From assembly GCA_019426215.1 (NCBI GenBank), contig CM033404.1:62001-126000 (forward strand): a DNA stretch of 64,000 nt, in the 5' to 3' direction. Below the pieces are notes generated by a model that worked only from the letters and a program-made list of their open reading frames with translations, made no database searches and had not been told where the DNA came from. Positions 35,385-47,854 of this stretch are shown one piece after another. Within the stretch, counting starts at the first letter, position 1; each line of letters starts with the position of its first letter. Source of the stretch: Buddleja alternifolia. Taxonomy: Eukaryota; Streptophyta; Magnoliopsida; Lamiales; Scrophulariaceae. The translations under genes were made by a program, and so were the position numbers.

Positions 35385-37826
35385 CCCGCAGTCGAAACGG
35401 GAGAAGGACGAACGTTGAGACTGGTACGAAACTCAACGAAAAAAGATGACAACAATCCTTTGGTGAAGATGTCAGCAAATTGGCGCGAAGAGGGCACATG
35501 AAGCACACAAACCTCGCCCAAGGCAACCTTTTCACGCACAAAGTGTAAATCAAATTCAACATGTTTAATACACTGATGCTGTATAAGATTAGAAGAAAGA
35601 TAAACAGAACTGATATTATCACAGTAGACAACCGAGGCTTTGGAGAGAGGAAAATGAAGTTCGAGAAGAAGATTATGAAGCCAAGCAGTTTTAGCAACAA
35701 CATTGGCAACATCGCGATATTCGGCTTCAGCACTAGAGCGGGAAACAACGTGTTGACGTTTTGAGGACCACGAAATGAGATTGTCACCGAGAAAGACACA
35801 GTAACCAGAGGTGGAACGACGAGTGTCAGGACAACCAGCCCAGTTAGCATCTGAGTAGGAGGTGAGTTGAGACGAGGATGAAGGAGTGATAGAAAGACCA
35901 ATGAGTGAGTACCCTGGAGATACCGAAGAACACGTTTGAGAACATTCATGTGAGCATCACGAGGATCATACATAAAGAGACAGAGTTGCTGAACAACAAA
36001 GGAAAGTCGGGACGAGTGAACGTGAGATATTGAAGAGCGACGACGAGGCTACGATAAAGAGTAGGATCAGAGTAGATGGAGAAGTAGGGGAAGATGAGAG
36101 TTTGGACTGAGTATCAGCAGGTGTAGAAACCGAATTGCAAGAAGTCATGTTGGCTCGATCGAGAATATCACGAGCAAATTTTTTTTGAGATAAAAAAAAC
36201 TAGAAGAGGAACTAGAGATAGAAATACCAAGGAAAAAGTGAAGATGGCTAAGGTCAATCATGGCGAATTTTGAAGAGAGGAGGGAGGTAAGCTGAGAAAG
36301 AAGAGAAGAGGACGAAGTTGTGAGAACAATATCATCAACATACAAAAGAAGAAAGGTGAGTGACGACCCACGGCGATAGATGAACAGCGAGGCATTGGCA
36401 CGACTACTAACGAATCCGAGAGTGGTGAGAAAAGATGCGAAACGATGATGTCGGGCACGAGGAGCCTGCTTAAGACCATAGAGAGCTTTCTTAAGGAGAC
36501 ACACATGAGGAGGATGGGTAGGATGAGAACAGCCTGGAGGTTGCTTCATATAAATAGTTTCAGAGAAATGGTCATTTAGAAAAACATTTTTGACATCAAG
36601 CTGATGAAGAGGCTAAGAGCGAGAGACGACTAAGGAAAGAACGGTACGGATGGTAGCTGATTTTACGACGGGGCTAAAAGTATCTTCGTAATCAATGTCG
36701 GGCTGTTGAGTGAAGCCTTGAGCTACTAGATGAGCTTTGTAGCGTTCAAATGATCCATCAACACGAAACTTATGCCGAAAGATCCACTAAGAGCCTAAGA
36801 TATTAGTATGAGAAGGTCAGGAGACGAGATCCCAAGTGCCATTCGAATGAAGAGCCGAGAGTTCAGCATCCATGGCAGCTTTCCGGTTGGGATCATGAAG
36901 AGCTTAAGTATAAGATCGAGGAATGGGAGAAAGAAAGGAAAAGGAGGAGATAAAGAGATTGAAAAAAGAACGAGGCTTGACAATACCGGATTTAGACCGA
37001 GTGACCACGGGATGAGAAGAAACGATGGGCGGGGTGGGAGCCACATGAGGAATCGGGTCAAATTCGGCTGGAAAAGTCAGACGAGGTACAGCAGAAACGG
37101 TCAAAGCAGGCGAACCGCGTGTAGGGGTATCGAGAAAACCCGGGGGTGGTGCATTTGAAGGTCGGTGGGGAAGAAGATGAAGTAAAGGAAGAGGTCATCA
37201 TCCGGGGAAAGAAAATCATATGTGGAGGAGGATGGTGAGAGAGAAGACGACGAAAAAAGAAAATGAGATTCGTCAAAGGTGACGTGACGAAAGAGAATGA
37301 TTTTGTTGGTGACGCAGTCGAGACAACAAAACCCTTTATGATTAGAGGGATAACTGAGAAAGATGCATGCAGACGAACGAGGAGATAGCTTATGGAAAGT
37401 TGTGGCAGATGTATTGGGATAGCAGAGACAGCCGAAGACACGAAGATGGTCATATGACGGGGCGGTTTGATAGAGAATTTCAAAGGGAGTGCGAAAAGAG
37501 AGAGTAGTGGTGGGCAGAATATTAAACAAGTGAACGGTCATGTGAAGAGCCTCGGCCCAAAACGGTGGAGGAAGAGAGGCTTGTAAAAGAAGAGTGCGAG
37601 CGTATTGTTTAGGGTTTGAATGGTACGTTCTGCTAGGGGTGGGCTAACGGGTCGGGTTTTCGGGTACCCACCCGACGCGATCGGGTTCGGGTTCGGGTCT
37701 ATTCGGTGGGAATTTTTGCAGAAAATTGGGTATCGGGTATTACCGATACCCGATTGGGAGTTTTGGGTCGGGTATCAGGTAGGAAATCCCTACCCGATGT
37801 ACCCATTTGGTACCCGAAATTAACAC

Positions 37827-37864
<38 letters not shown>

Positions 37865-40229
37865 TATAGTAAACTAAACAGCGCAGTAAACATATATAAA
37901 ACCCCAAATTTTTTTCTTTCGCTCAACTTCACACCTCTTAAACTCCCAACTCTCAAACTCCCAAATTCAAACCTCAAATTACTCTTACCCACTTCAAATC
38001 ATCACATAGATTGTTCTCCTACCTATCATTGGAGCTTATTGAAGGTAAAAAATTATTTTTTTCTCCAAAATTTTGAATAATTATCTCTTATATTCATTGC
38101 CCACAAAGTGTTTGATAAAATGTGTATTTGAGATATTTTGGAGTTTTTCAATTCTCATTTCATGTGGTACATTGTTGAATAGTTGTTATAAATTATAAAT
38201 CGATTGATTAATTATTAATTGTTAATTTGTTATTCATTTGAATTTGATTAATTAACAAATTTGAAATAAAAAAAAACAACCCATTAAAAACATCTGATTT
38301 ATTACGTAAAGGAAAAACCCATAGAAAATGTGAAAAATCATCCAGAAAAAAAACATAATAATGAAAACCACCGAGACTCGGGACTGGTGAGGTCTATAAG
38401 TTAGAATGAACAACTTCAAATAAACTAGTACTTGCAGAAACGGAAGAAGAAAACGGTAAACGTTTGTGTTTGCCAAGTTGACATGCATGGCATAAACTAC
38501 GAGAAAAATCCTTATTGCGATCAATAAATTTTCTACTAGATAAAAACTTAAAAATTGAAACGCTGGGATGACTAAGATGACGGTGCCAAGTAGAGGATGA
38601 AGGGGCAACGGATAGAGCTGAGAGCGGTGGAGGAAGTGGAGAGGGGATAAAGGTCGTTGTCGCTGTTACTCCTAAGAATCAGTGCGCCGATCCTAAGATC
38701 CTTGACAAAAAAACCTGAAGGATCAAATTCAATAGAGCAAGAATTGTCACGAGTATATTTACGAATAGAGACTAGATTTTTAATAAGGGTAGGGGAGACT
38801 AAAATATCACGGAGATGAAGGGAACGAGAATTAGAGACAAAGGTGGACTGACCAATGGAAGTGACAGGGAGAACAACAACAATAATTGAATTTGAAAAAC
38901 TACACGGTGCAATGTTATTTAAATTACCTTGGTTAGAGGACATGTGAGATGTCGCCCCGATATCCACAAACCATTGGTCATCCAGTTGGTTGAGTGTCAT
39001 AGTCTGATAAAGAGACGATAGGTCGGTGTTGGTGAAAGCCGAGGAGGGATTCGGCGTGTTGGACCCTGCTGGAGAAGGTTGTCCTGAAAATAAAGAGGGC
39101 CCAGAAGCTAATTGAGACTAGATTGGTGGTGGGCCGAGAAGGCCTGGAGCTGCTGAAGCGTTGTTGGGTTGAGGCACCGCTGGTGGACCAAGAAAAGCAG
39201 GCGGCCCTGGAGGAGATGCAAGCCAAATGGGCGAACTAGGCAAGTGATGTTGCTGGGCCCAATTGGTATATTGATGGGCATAATTACCGTGTGGACTGGG
39301 CGCTGAGGGAGAGTGATTCGGCATTGGGCCGAATTGGCGTGGGCCAGACGAATTAAAAGGAGATTTCTGATTGGCATAATTATATCCGAAATTGGGGCCA
39401 AAATATTGTTGAGGATTATTTCGAAAACCCGATTGTGACAAACCAGAATGGCCTCCACGACCATAATTACGATTACCACCTCGATTTGTGTTTCAATTAA
39501 AGTTCGAAGAGGAGGATTGAGACATAAGGGCAATATTGGAGTCAGACAATGGAGGATGAGATTGGAATCGATTTTCACGAGATTCATGAATAAGAAGTAA
39601 TTTGCGAATTTTGGAAAACGAAGGTAGAGGTTTTGAGTAGTGATGACAGTGATAAGGGGAAGATAAGACTCCAGGAAGCCTTGTAAAAGTTGAAGAATGA
39701 AGGCTTGATCAGAAACCGGAGAGTTAAGATCGGCTAGATTATCTGCCAAACATTTCATTTCTTGACAATATTGAGAGATAGAGAGGACACCTTTTTGTAA
39801 AGAACGAAAATGCTCATTTATTTGTAAGGAGCGGGATGGTTTATTATTTCGAAAATTTTCTTTAATAGCAAACCAAAGTTTATGAGAAGTTGCATATTCT
39901 AAATCAATGTTTTTGAGCAACTTTAAATCAAGGGTAGAGTAAAACCAACGCTTTATAATAGAGTCAAGCGCAAACCAAGTTTCATCAGTGTCAGAAGAGG
40001 GTTTTGATTTTCCTGAAATATGATCAAAAACGGAATAACTACGACAAAGGTCCATAAACATACCCCTCCAAAGTTTATAATTTGAGTCATTATCAGACAG
40101 TTTAAAATCGAAGGATGATTCAACGTTGCCGGAGGCAAGGATGGGATGAATTGCAGGTGGTTTAGGGGATTCGGTTTGGGGGACGTGTGGGTGGGTGGGA
40201 GTGGCTGAGGAGTCTTCAGTGAGAGACAT
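35385..40229 (-). pseudogene. Broken gag-pol of the copia element
   Basis: Gag starts at 40229 (MSLTEDSSAT) and carries the UBN2-type gag domain (NYKLWRGMFMDLC, SISQYCQEMKCLADNL), with a frame break near 39620. Protease is near 38970 (WFVDIGATSHMSS). The pre-integrase zinc region is near 38500-38580 (CHACQLGKHKRL). The integrase tail is at 37101-37620 (PFWAEALHMT, FGCLCYP). RT is at 36145-37060 (ALYGLKQAPRA, LLYVDDIVL), and RNase H at 35400-35850 (TSGYCVFLGD, SSAEAEYR). Several stops and shifts. The integrase core is missing, replaced by foreign DNA at 37634-38266. Not functional. Confidence 0.88.
37634..38266 (+). mobile_element. One end of a hAT-like transposon inside the copia integrase
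   Basis: It begins TAGGGGTGGGCTAACGGGTC and continues with dense GGGTTCGGG and GGGTACCCG units, then a (TA)n tract (37830-37860) and a promoter/UTR-like stretch. Such starts are typical of plant hAT elements. There is no matching right end and no 8-bp duplication. Copia coding sequence stops at both edges with about 75 codons lost between, so this is a partial insertion or a repair filler. Confidence 0.6.
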
Positions 40230-40383
40230 GGTAGGGTGAGGAAGGAATTGAAACACAAATACTAAAAATAATGAAAATTAAAGGAATAAAGATAATGATC
40301 GAAAAGTATTACTGTGAAAAACCAACCGGTGAGCCACAAGAGAGAAGAGTCGGGTAGATGAAAGAGTTTATATAAAGGTACCA

Positions 40384-40509
40384 TGTTATAAAGTAAATCT
40401 CCACACTAATTATATTAAACACCAAAAATTTATATAGAGATACAAAATAATAATAAGCAGAAAATGAAATAAATAAATAAGGAACCAAGTCTAATATTAA
40501 CTCTTAACA
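40384..40509 (-). repeat. 5' LTR of the copia element
   Basis: 126 bp, about 94% like its partner by eye count. Confidence 0.88.
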
Positions 40510-41844
40510 AATACAACACTACTATTCTATTGGACAATTATGCAAGTTATATTGATGGTAGTAAATTAAGAAAAATACTATTTTAATAACTCATTTGAAA
40601 ATCTAAATATATGTGCATATATGATTGAAGATTCCACCCCCACCCCAAGGGTGCCAATGTGGTAGGACTATCATAGTATGATATTAGTAGGAATGGAGTT
40701 TAATTATATGTATTATGTATTTGTACGCGGAAACTAGTCTATTACTACTACCTGTCTTCTTTAGCTCCGGGAAGCAGCATATGTATGTATCTATCATATC
40801 ATATACTCCAATCTTAATTGACCCCTACCTCCTATATTTCATCTTTCGTCATGATAATACTACTTTGATATATTCATCTTATATATTTCCTGAATAATCT
40901 AATAATAATATTTCATTAATTATTGATCATCACCCTTTTTTCTTGTTTTAATATCATCGTCGTCGTCCAACGTTGGGAATGAGAAAGGTCAGATTGCAAT
41001 AGTACGTATATATATGAGCAATGTTAGTTATTATTAGGTTTAAAACGCCCAACTGATCTATAACCATAAAATTAAATTAAAATGGCTCTCAAAATCGTGG
41101 AGGGCCATAATAAGCTACCTCTTTTTACCACCATCCCTGCTTCCGTTCGCCGCATCTCCATTCTAACTTGCCCTTCTTTAAATCCCACTCATTATTAAAA
41201 ATAACCAATTTATAATAATAATAATCTTCTTAATTAGTTTCTTGATTAGTGGAGTCCTTGTGAGTCATATATGACCCATGATTCCATTCCAAATTACATA
41301 TTAATTAATTAATTGCTAATAATTCGCGCTTAGACGAGACGAGAGGGTTTTGCGCAATTTATTCTGCCCAATTGCAGCTGCTTCTGCAAAACCAGCAGGC
41401 CCACGCTTGTTGCTTATAGGGAAACACCAAAATTCACCACTTAATTAAGCTTTATTATTCAATTTTTGATCAGGCCCACCTTACGCCTTCTAATTCTTTA
41501 TATCATTCGTCACCACAGCATAATTAAATATCTTAATTACAGCACTTCACACCACTAACCCCCCACCCCACCCCCCTCCCTAACAAAATTATTTGCATTC
41601 AAATTTAATGATCACCATGTGTTACAGCATATATTTATATCACACTAATTACACTTATCTTTACCCATCCTAATTGTATTTTAAATTTAATCAACGTAGG
41701 CTTTTAAATTTTAAGTAATTAAGAACCATACGAACATAAACAAAGGGCATAATCCTATGTGCAGTGCTAGCCTTTTTTTTTTTTTTTTGAATACAAAGTG
41801 GAAGTGGAACATTTCCAAAACTAATTAGTCACTTTCTTTTGGTA
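40510..41844. other. Intergenic, AT-rich
   Basis: No gene seen. Contains C-rich (41560-41580) and poly-T (41774-41788) tracts. Confidence 0.5.
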
Positions 41845-42265
41845 CACTACAAAAAATTTGTTTTTTACCCATATCACTTATTCGCGGTGAAAAACTCATT
41901 TGCCATGCATGGTTAAATTCGATTGATCACGTTTTCACCTCAGTTTTAGCCTTGGTATATGCAAGCATGACCAAAACATTGCCAACGGCTTATAGTCATT
42001 GTCAATCTTTTATTCATTGTAAAGACTATATATGCATGACTTTTTAGCCATTGTATAAAAATGCTAGACTAGCATTTTTTCCACCAAAACTAGTTAGAAC
42101 TTAACACAGTTAGCATTTTTTTCGACCACGATTGATGTCAACATGACAATATAAAACGTCTACCACGACCAAATTAGTTGTGGATTTAGACTGCTATAAT
42201 CTATAGACCACGACTTTAGACCATGATGTATATTTTTATTGACAATACTTAATTTTCTTGTAGCG
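41845..42265. mobile_element. Small non-autonomous CACTA (En/Spm) element
   Basis: The left end CACTACAAAAAATTTG and right end TTTTCTTGTAGCG (one base from TGTAGTG) are CACTA termini; the 3-bp flanks GTA (41842-41844 and 42266-42268) fit. 421 bp, non-coding. Confidence 0.75.
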
Positions 42266-43663
42266 GTAAGAAAGCATAAATTTCACCTACACCCAAGTGT
42301 TTGCTAGCTAGGGTTAGGTAGAATCAATCTTCATATTTCAGCTATCTGATAACATGTTCATCTAGAAAAAGTAATTATGTGCATTCGGATTTCAAAAGAA
42401 AATAAAAGACAATAATGAAGTAAGAAGAACTATATATATATATATATACACATATATATATATATATATATATATATGGAGTGGGGGGGATCTTAATATT
42501 AGATAAAAATAATGACATCTATATATGGTTAATTAATGAATCAGCTGAATTGATAATGGTAAATGATCGTCATCATCGTGAGTTAAAGGTCAGCATCACT
42601 TGTCTTGGAAAGTACAAGACACAATAGTAAGCTTATACAATTGGAAGTGAGCAATTATTTTAACAACATGGATTAGTCATTGATAATGACACAAAGTATT
42701 AATGAATGCCAACCCTTATGACTTGAGAAACAAAATAATGGTGTTAGTGTTAGCAATAGATTAATTAAGTGGTGATTATGGTTAGCTGTCCTTCCTTTTA
42801 ATTTCATCGGCTTATGTCACCTTTTGTTAGCGTGGGATATTAGTAAATTAATGAATGGTTGAGATTTAGTAGATCCATGGTAGGGTATTAAACAATGGTA
42901 GGAACATATTACGTGCATTCCACACCAACCTCAAGAGAAGATTAAACCCTAATCAGCGTAATTATTTGTATTTGTTGGATTAATTAATATAGTGTATATA
43001 TATATATATATGGACCCATCCACTTGGTATCTGATTCTGATGTCATCCATCTCGTTGGATTCTACAATAATTTTTTGACCATTTAACAATATAATTAATG
43101 TCTTGAATCTTGTGCTTACGTGATGCCCGACTTTCTTTTTCTTTTTCCTTTTCCTTTTCATCAAGAAGGTGGAAACCTAATCTATTAATTAAAAAAAGAA
43201 AAAGAATGAGTTTAAAAGAAAAAAGATGTGGAATCTGAAAATTATCTTTACAAAGATAATTATCATCTAAAGTTATAAGGTTCTCTAATTTGCACAGTTA
43301 TGTGACAAGATTGCATATCATATCTATATCAACCAAAACGATTCTAGAAGCGTATTATAAAGTACTAATAAATACATATGTTATCTCCAATAAATAGCTC
43401 ACATCATATAAACTTTTATTTTCATGCAATATTAGATAAGTCGCAAATAATTTGATACATATCTTACACACTTTCAAACATGTAGAACTCCATAGATAAA
43501 CACAGACTTTATATACATGCCTCACACACATGAGTGACGGATATGATACCCTGGCTAAGGTGTTACAAGTAATAATTAGCCCTTAAAATAACAACATTTT
43601 CTCCAAAAGACTAGCTCCTAGAGACCCTTACCTTGGCTTGAACATGTAAAATTAGCTACAACA
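42266..43663. other. Intergenic, AT-rich
   Basis: A long TA/CA microsatellite at about 42431-42478 and another TA run near 42996-43011. No coding signal. Confidence 0.5.
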
Positions 43664-43805
43664 GGAAAATTCTAGCTCAAACCCGACTTGGCCGCACCCA
43701 AGTGTATTTTACTAGGAGGGTGTATTACACTTGTCATATAATTGGTAAGTTATTTAAAAAAATACACATGGGTTTGGCAGAGCCGGGAACGGGCTAGAAT
43801 TTCCC
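43664..43805. mobile_element. Tiny inverted-repeat element (about 142 bp)
   Basis: The left arm GGAAAATTCTAGCTC...GTGTATTTTA pairs with the right arm (reversed GGGAAATTCTAGCCC...GTGTATTTTT), so nearly the whole element is a hairpin of about 50 bp arms. TACAA occurs close to both ends. Superfamily open. Confidence 0.55.
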
Positions 43806-45238
43806 ATACAAGAGATACCTAGCTAGATGATAATTGATTTATTTAATTAAACAGATTTTATCCAGAATTAGTAAACGATTTAGTTGACACTGTCACATTA
43901 GGATTCCATAAAAGATGATCAGAATTGGTATCTGTTAGCAAAGTCAAACCCTGAATTATTTAGATGATGATGATAGAATTATTATAAGTATAATTATTCC
44001 ATAGACCAGACGAGCCAATAACAACTCCAAAGATACCAAGGAGATGCATTATGGATATTTGCATTATCACTTTGGTATATACATTCAAGATTCGGCTTCA
44101 TTAATTAATTTGATGGAATTATAACAATTAATCTGATGTGGATACAAGTATGAAAATGAATTAACTTATAATTGAAGCTTCCAAGTCCTTAGGGTAGGCA
44201 AATTCATGTAGAATGAGCCTACACCTGACAGTTGTATATATATATATATAAAACTTAATTGTATGAATATTCAGCTCTTGTGCTGGAAATTTTCACCATT
44301 GGCTTGTGGCCTCCTCATACCTATTTCAATGCAACTAGCTAGGAACAAAATAAATAAATAAACGATGTGCAAAGCAATAAACATTCAACGCATTGTACGT
44401 ATATAATTAGTATTAAATTGACTTTTATAAGCATGTCACTCGTATTTTAAAAACCTGTTATATATACACTATGGCCGGGCTTCATTGCAATTTTGTATAC
44501 ATAATAAATCAGTTGGTACTTAATTGGCACAATAAAAAAGAAGTGGAGCTGGCTGGTCAAGAGCAATGCACAAAAGAAAAGTAAAATGATCCTGCAGGTA
44601 TATATATATATTAAAAGTGGATAGAGTCATTGATACAGGCAGGGATTTCTTAATCCTTTATCGGAGCAATCATCTTCAATATTCTTATTTTTGGAGTTAT
44701 CCAAATTATACACTAGCAGTCTATCAATTTTAGGTCGAGAGGATATTTTTGGTGCTAGCTAACAAATTAGCTAGGATCAACAGTTATATGATGTAGCTAA
44801 TTATTTTGATTTCCCTAATGTGAAGTCATATAGAGTGAGTCAAATAATGATCCACAATTAGGTCGAATTAATGGATGGTGATGGTTTTCTACACCATATA
44901 TGCATGTGTGTGAGACTCAAAGCCATATATATATATATTGGGCCTCATCAGTTTATATAGAAACCCATAACTAAGTTTGATACACTCTCACACTTTACAA
45001 CCCATTATAATTATTCGTGTAATGGCCTCATCATCATGTTAGGCCCAACCCCAACTATTAATTAATTAATCATTGATTTCATGCAGGTGCAGCACTCCCT
45101 ATAATTCTTGCTATTTCTATGTCCACCCCCAAAGGCCCAAACCCTGGTGCATATGGACTGAGGTATACACAACAGACTATAATGAAGAAAACTTCAAAAC
45201 AAGGTTTAAAGCCCAAAACATAAAATTGAAAGCAATTA
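43806..45238. other. Intergenic, AT-rich
   Basis: Several TA runs (44237, 44600, 44926). No gene or clear element recognised. Confidence 0.5.
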
Positions 45239-45888
45239 CAATAAAACCTCAATACTCTATATAAAAATAACCTATTTATAGTAATAAAAAATTATGGTCC
45301 CAACTCGGGATCAATTATAAATAAAAATAAACTCTACATTATAATATTCCATATTTTTTAGGACTATCCTTAAAAAAATTACCTCCATATAATAATAAAA
45401 TGACATTGAATTTCAAATATATTTATATATCTATATAAAATATTTAGAATTATTTAACTATGTTACATTAAACTTAAAAAAAATATGAAATATTTATCTA
45501 AAGTTATCTGTGATAAATATATTTATATATCATGATTATGCTAGCATTTATATGTATAGAAAAAAGAAAACAAACGACGAGACATTTCGAAGATACAACA
45601 TACATGATGTACATACATTTTTTAACATTCCCTAGATACATACACGAATGAATCTTCTAAATCTAATATATACACAATGTACATGCATGATGTACGTACA
45701 TTTATTTTTTCAAAATTCATGAATCTTTCATATCTTTTAAATTTATGTTTTAAAAATATGAAGGGACACATTTCCAACTGTCGTTTAATGTATATTAGTT
45801 TTATATTTAAACCTTTATTTAAGAATAACCTCCCTATAGTAATATTTTTATCCGGTCTCGAGGATATTACTGTATAGAGGTTTTACTG
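45239..45888. mobile_element. Tc1/mariner-like non-autonomous element
   Basis: Ends CAATAAAACCTCAATAC and (reversed) CAGTAAAACCTCTATAC, flanked by TA on both sides (45237-45238, 45889-45890). The arms stay related for about 80 bp (GGTCCCAACTCGGG against AGACCGG). 650 bp, no transposase. Confidence 0.72.
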
Positions 45889-46702
45889 TATATATTATTC
45901 ACGCACCTCACATAAATGTCTGTAAATACATATTACAAAAAGATCCTAAACAGTATCAAACTTTGTTTGGTTGGCCTCATAGGGTTGAATGCGATAAAAT
46001 TATACTGGATAGTTATGATAGAAACGACAAGATACATTAACAAAAAATTGTTTGGTTGCAAAAATAAATGAGACTGATATCCTAAGAATTTATCTTGAAG
46101 TTATTTGGTTGACATTTATATAAAGATGGATCCAATAGAAAACCCCTAAAATACCCTATTCATTTACTTGGATTACCAATACTACCTATATAATTTTTAA
46201 CTTAAATCTAATGTGGGACCAATAACAATTTAGTTATACAAAATTATTAAGACAACCACAAATCAATCAACAACAAGGCAATGAGACGTGAATTACCATT
46301 CAGTATACAACCATCCATCCTCTCACTTTTCACAGATCTAGAGAATCAAATATGATTCAACCATTTGATTCTTCAATTTTTCTCTTCCATTCATGTTCCA
46401 TCATTTCTTTTCTCATGTATCACGTCAAGTCTCAAATAAGTTAAAAACACTTGGTAGAGAACTTTTTACAAATACAACAATAGGATGTAAACAATGTTTA
46501 AAGAGGATTGGATATAATCTCGTGATAATGGATACCACTTATTTGATGGTATTCAGTATCCTAGAATAGGTGTGATAAAAAAATCGGGCCTATTGTGTAT
46601 CATGGGTCGAGTTTGTTGAACTAAATTGAAAATTAAGAGTGATAATGGATATATCACTTCTATAAACTTCAACCAAATGAAGCTTAAGGTGTTATATATA
46701 AT
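45889..46702. other. Intergenic; possible further inverted-repeat element
   Basis: TTTGTTTGGTTGGCCTCATAG near 45963 and the reverse complement of CTATAAACTTCAACCAAATG near 46660 are weakly alike, which could be the ends of a decayed element. No coding signal. The last 8 bases are the target duplication of the next element. Confidence 0.35.
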
Positions 46703-47518
46703 CAGGGTCTTAAATTTCGCCTGAAACCTCGAAATTTCGGTCGAAATTTTGGGGTTTTGGGGGTCTTGAAGCGAAATCGAACTTTTGATTCAATTTTGCA
46801 GAATATCTTTTGAAGTTTCGACCGAAACCCGAAATTTTAGGAAATTTTTGTCGAAACCCGAACTTTTCCGAAATTTAAAATAATTTTTGTCAAATATCCA
46901 TCGAAATTTGACCGAAACCCAAAATTTCTCGAAATTTAAAGTAATATTTATTTTTTAATTTTTTAAAATATTTTATAGTTAAAAATTAGGGTCAAATGAT
47001 CATTCATATTAAAAAAAAATATAATAAATGACCACATATGTAAACCAATAAGTAATAAATCTAAATACGATTTTGAAAGTGATATTATGCAATAAGTTAA
47101 TAAAAATTCGGGTTTGAACACAAATTTTTTATAAATAAGATCTCTTAAAAATCCTCTTAGAAGCTTGATGTGGTTTGAATAATAATTTTTACTAAAATGG
47201 TGATACACTATATTTTAATGAAGTTCTTATGATATTTGATTATTATTTTACTATCATTATTTTATATATTTCATAGCAGATTTTAATCATTCTATTTAAC
47301 AAAATTCATTATGCATATATTACACATGAAATGTTATTAATATAAAAAATGTATAATTATGATATTTAAAGTTACACAAAATTTTATTGTAAATTTCCAA
47401 ATATTTCTACAAATTTCCATAATTTCTTTAAAATCGAAACCAAAATTTTGAATATCCCCAAAATCTTCGTAAATTTACTGCCCCGATATCGACACCGATA
47501 CCGAGGTTTAATACCTTG
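46703..47518 (+). mobile_element. hAT-like CGAAATTTCG element, copy 3
   Basis: It runs from CAGGGTCTTAAATTTCG to GGTTTAATACCTTG, with a perfect 8-bp duplication TATATAAT (46695-46702 and 47519-47526). Same orientation and layout as 17177-18026. 816 bp, non-coding. It lies about 200 bp upstream of the penta-EF-hand gene. Confidence 0.86.
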
Positions 47519-47720
47519 TATATAATAGCACAGGATAGTATAGTATGTGATGAGACTGAGTTAAGGGGCAAAATGTAGAAATTGGGAGTTATGATGGGGC
47601 CAATGTGACAAATCTTGAGAATTGAGGGTTAAAGGGTACTACATTTGTGTGCTGGGGTGGGTTGGGCTCAATCAATCAATCAAATATTCAATAGCAAGCA
47701 AGCAGGGTAGGCGAGCAGCA

Positions 47721-47820
47721 ATGGAGAAGCGGGCGATTCTGAGAGAGTGGTACGACCGAGTTGATTCCGATCAAACCGGAAATATAACTGCAACTCAGCT
47801 CAAGGTGGTTCTTCTTCGAC

Positions 47821-47854
<34 letters not shown>

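Larger units (their letters stand above)
35255..40509 (-). mobile_element. Degenerate Ty1/copia element with short LTRs
   Basis: 126-bp LTRs (35255-35380 and 40384-40509) start TGTTATAAAG and end CTCTTAACA; I count about eight differences. Minus strand: gag, protease, integrase, RT, RNase H, then polypurine GCGGGGGAG, LTR. Integrase before RT marks Ty1/copia. The flanks GATAT and AATAC agree at three of five positions, perhaps a decayed duplication. The primer region starts TGGTACC and does not match tRNA-iMet well. Confidence 0.9.

Noticed and set aside
36808..37158. 116-residue plus-strand open frame
   Set aside because: Antisense of the copia RT/integrase region; Arg/Gly-rich by composition only.
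42431..42478. Long TA/CA run as a promoter
   Set aside because: A microsatellite; no gene starts nearby.
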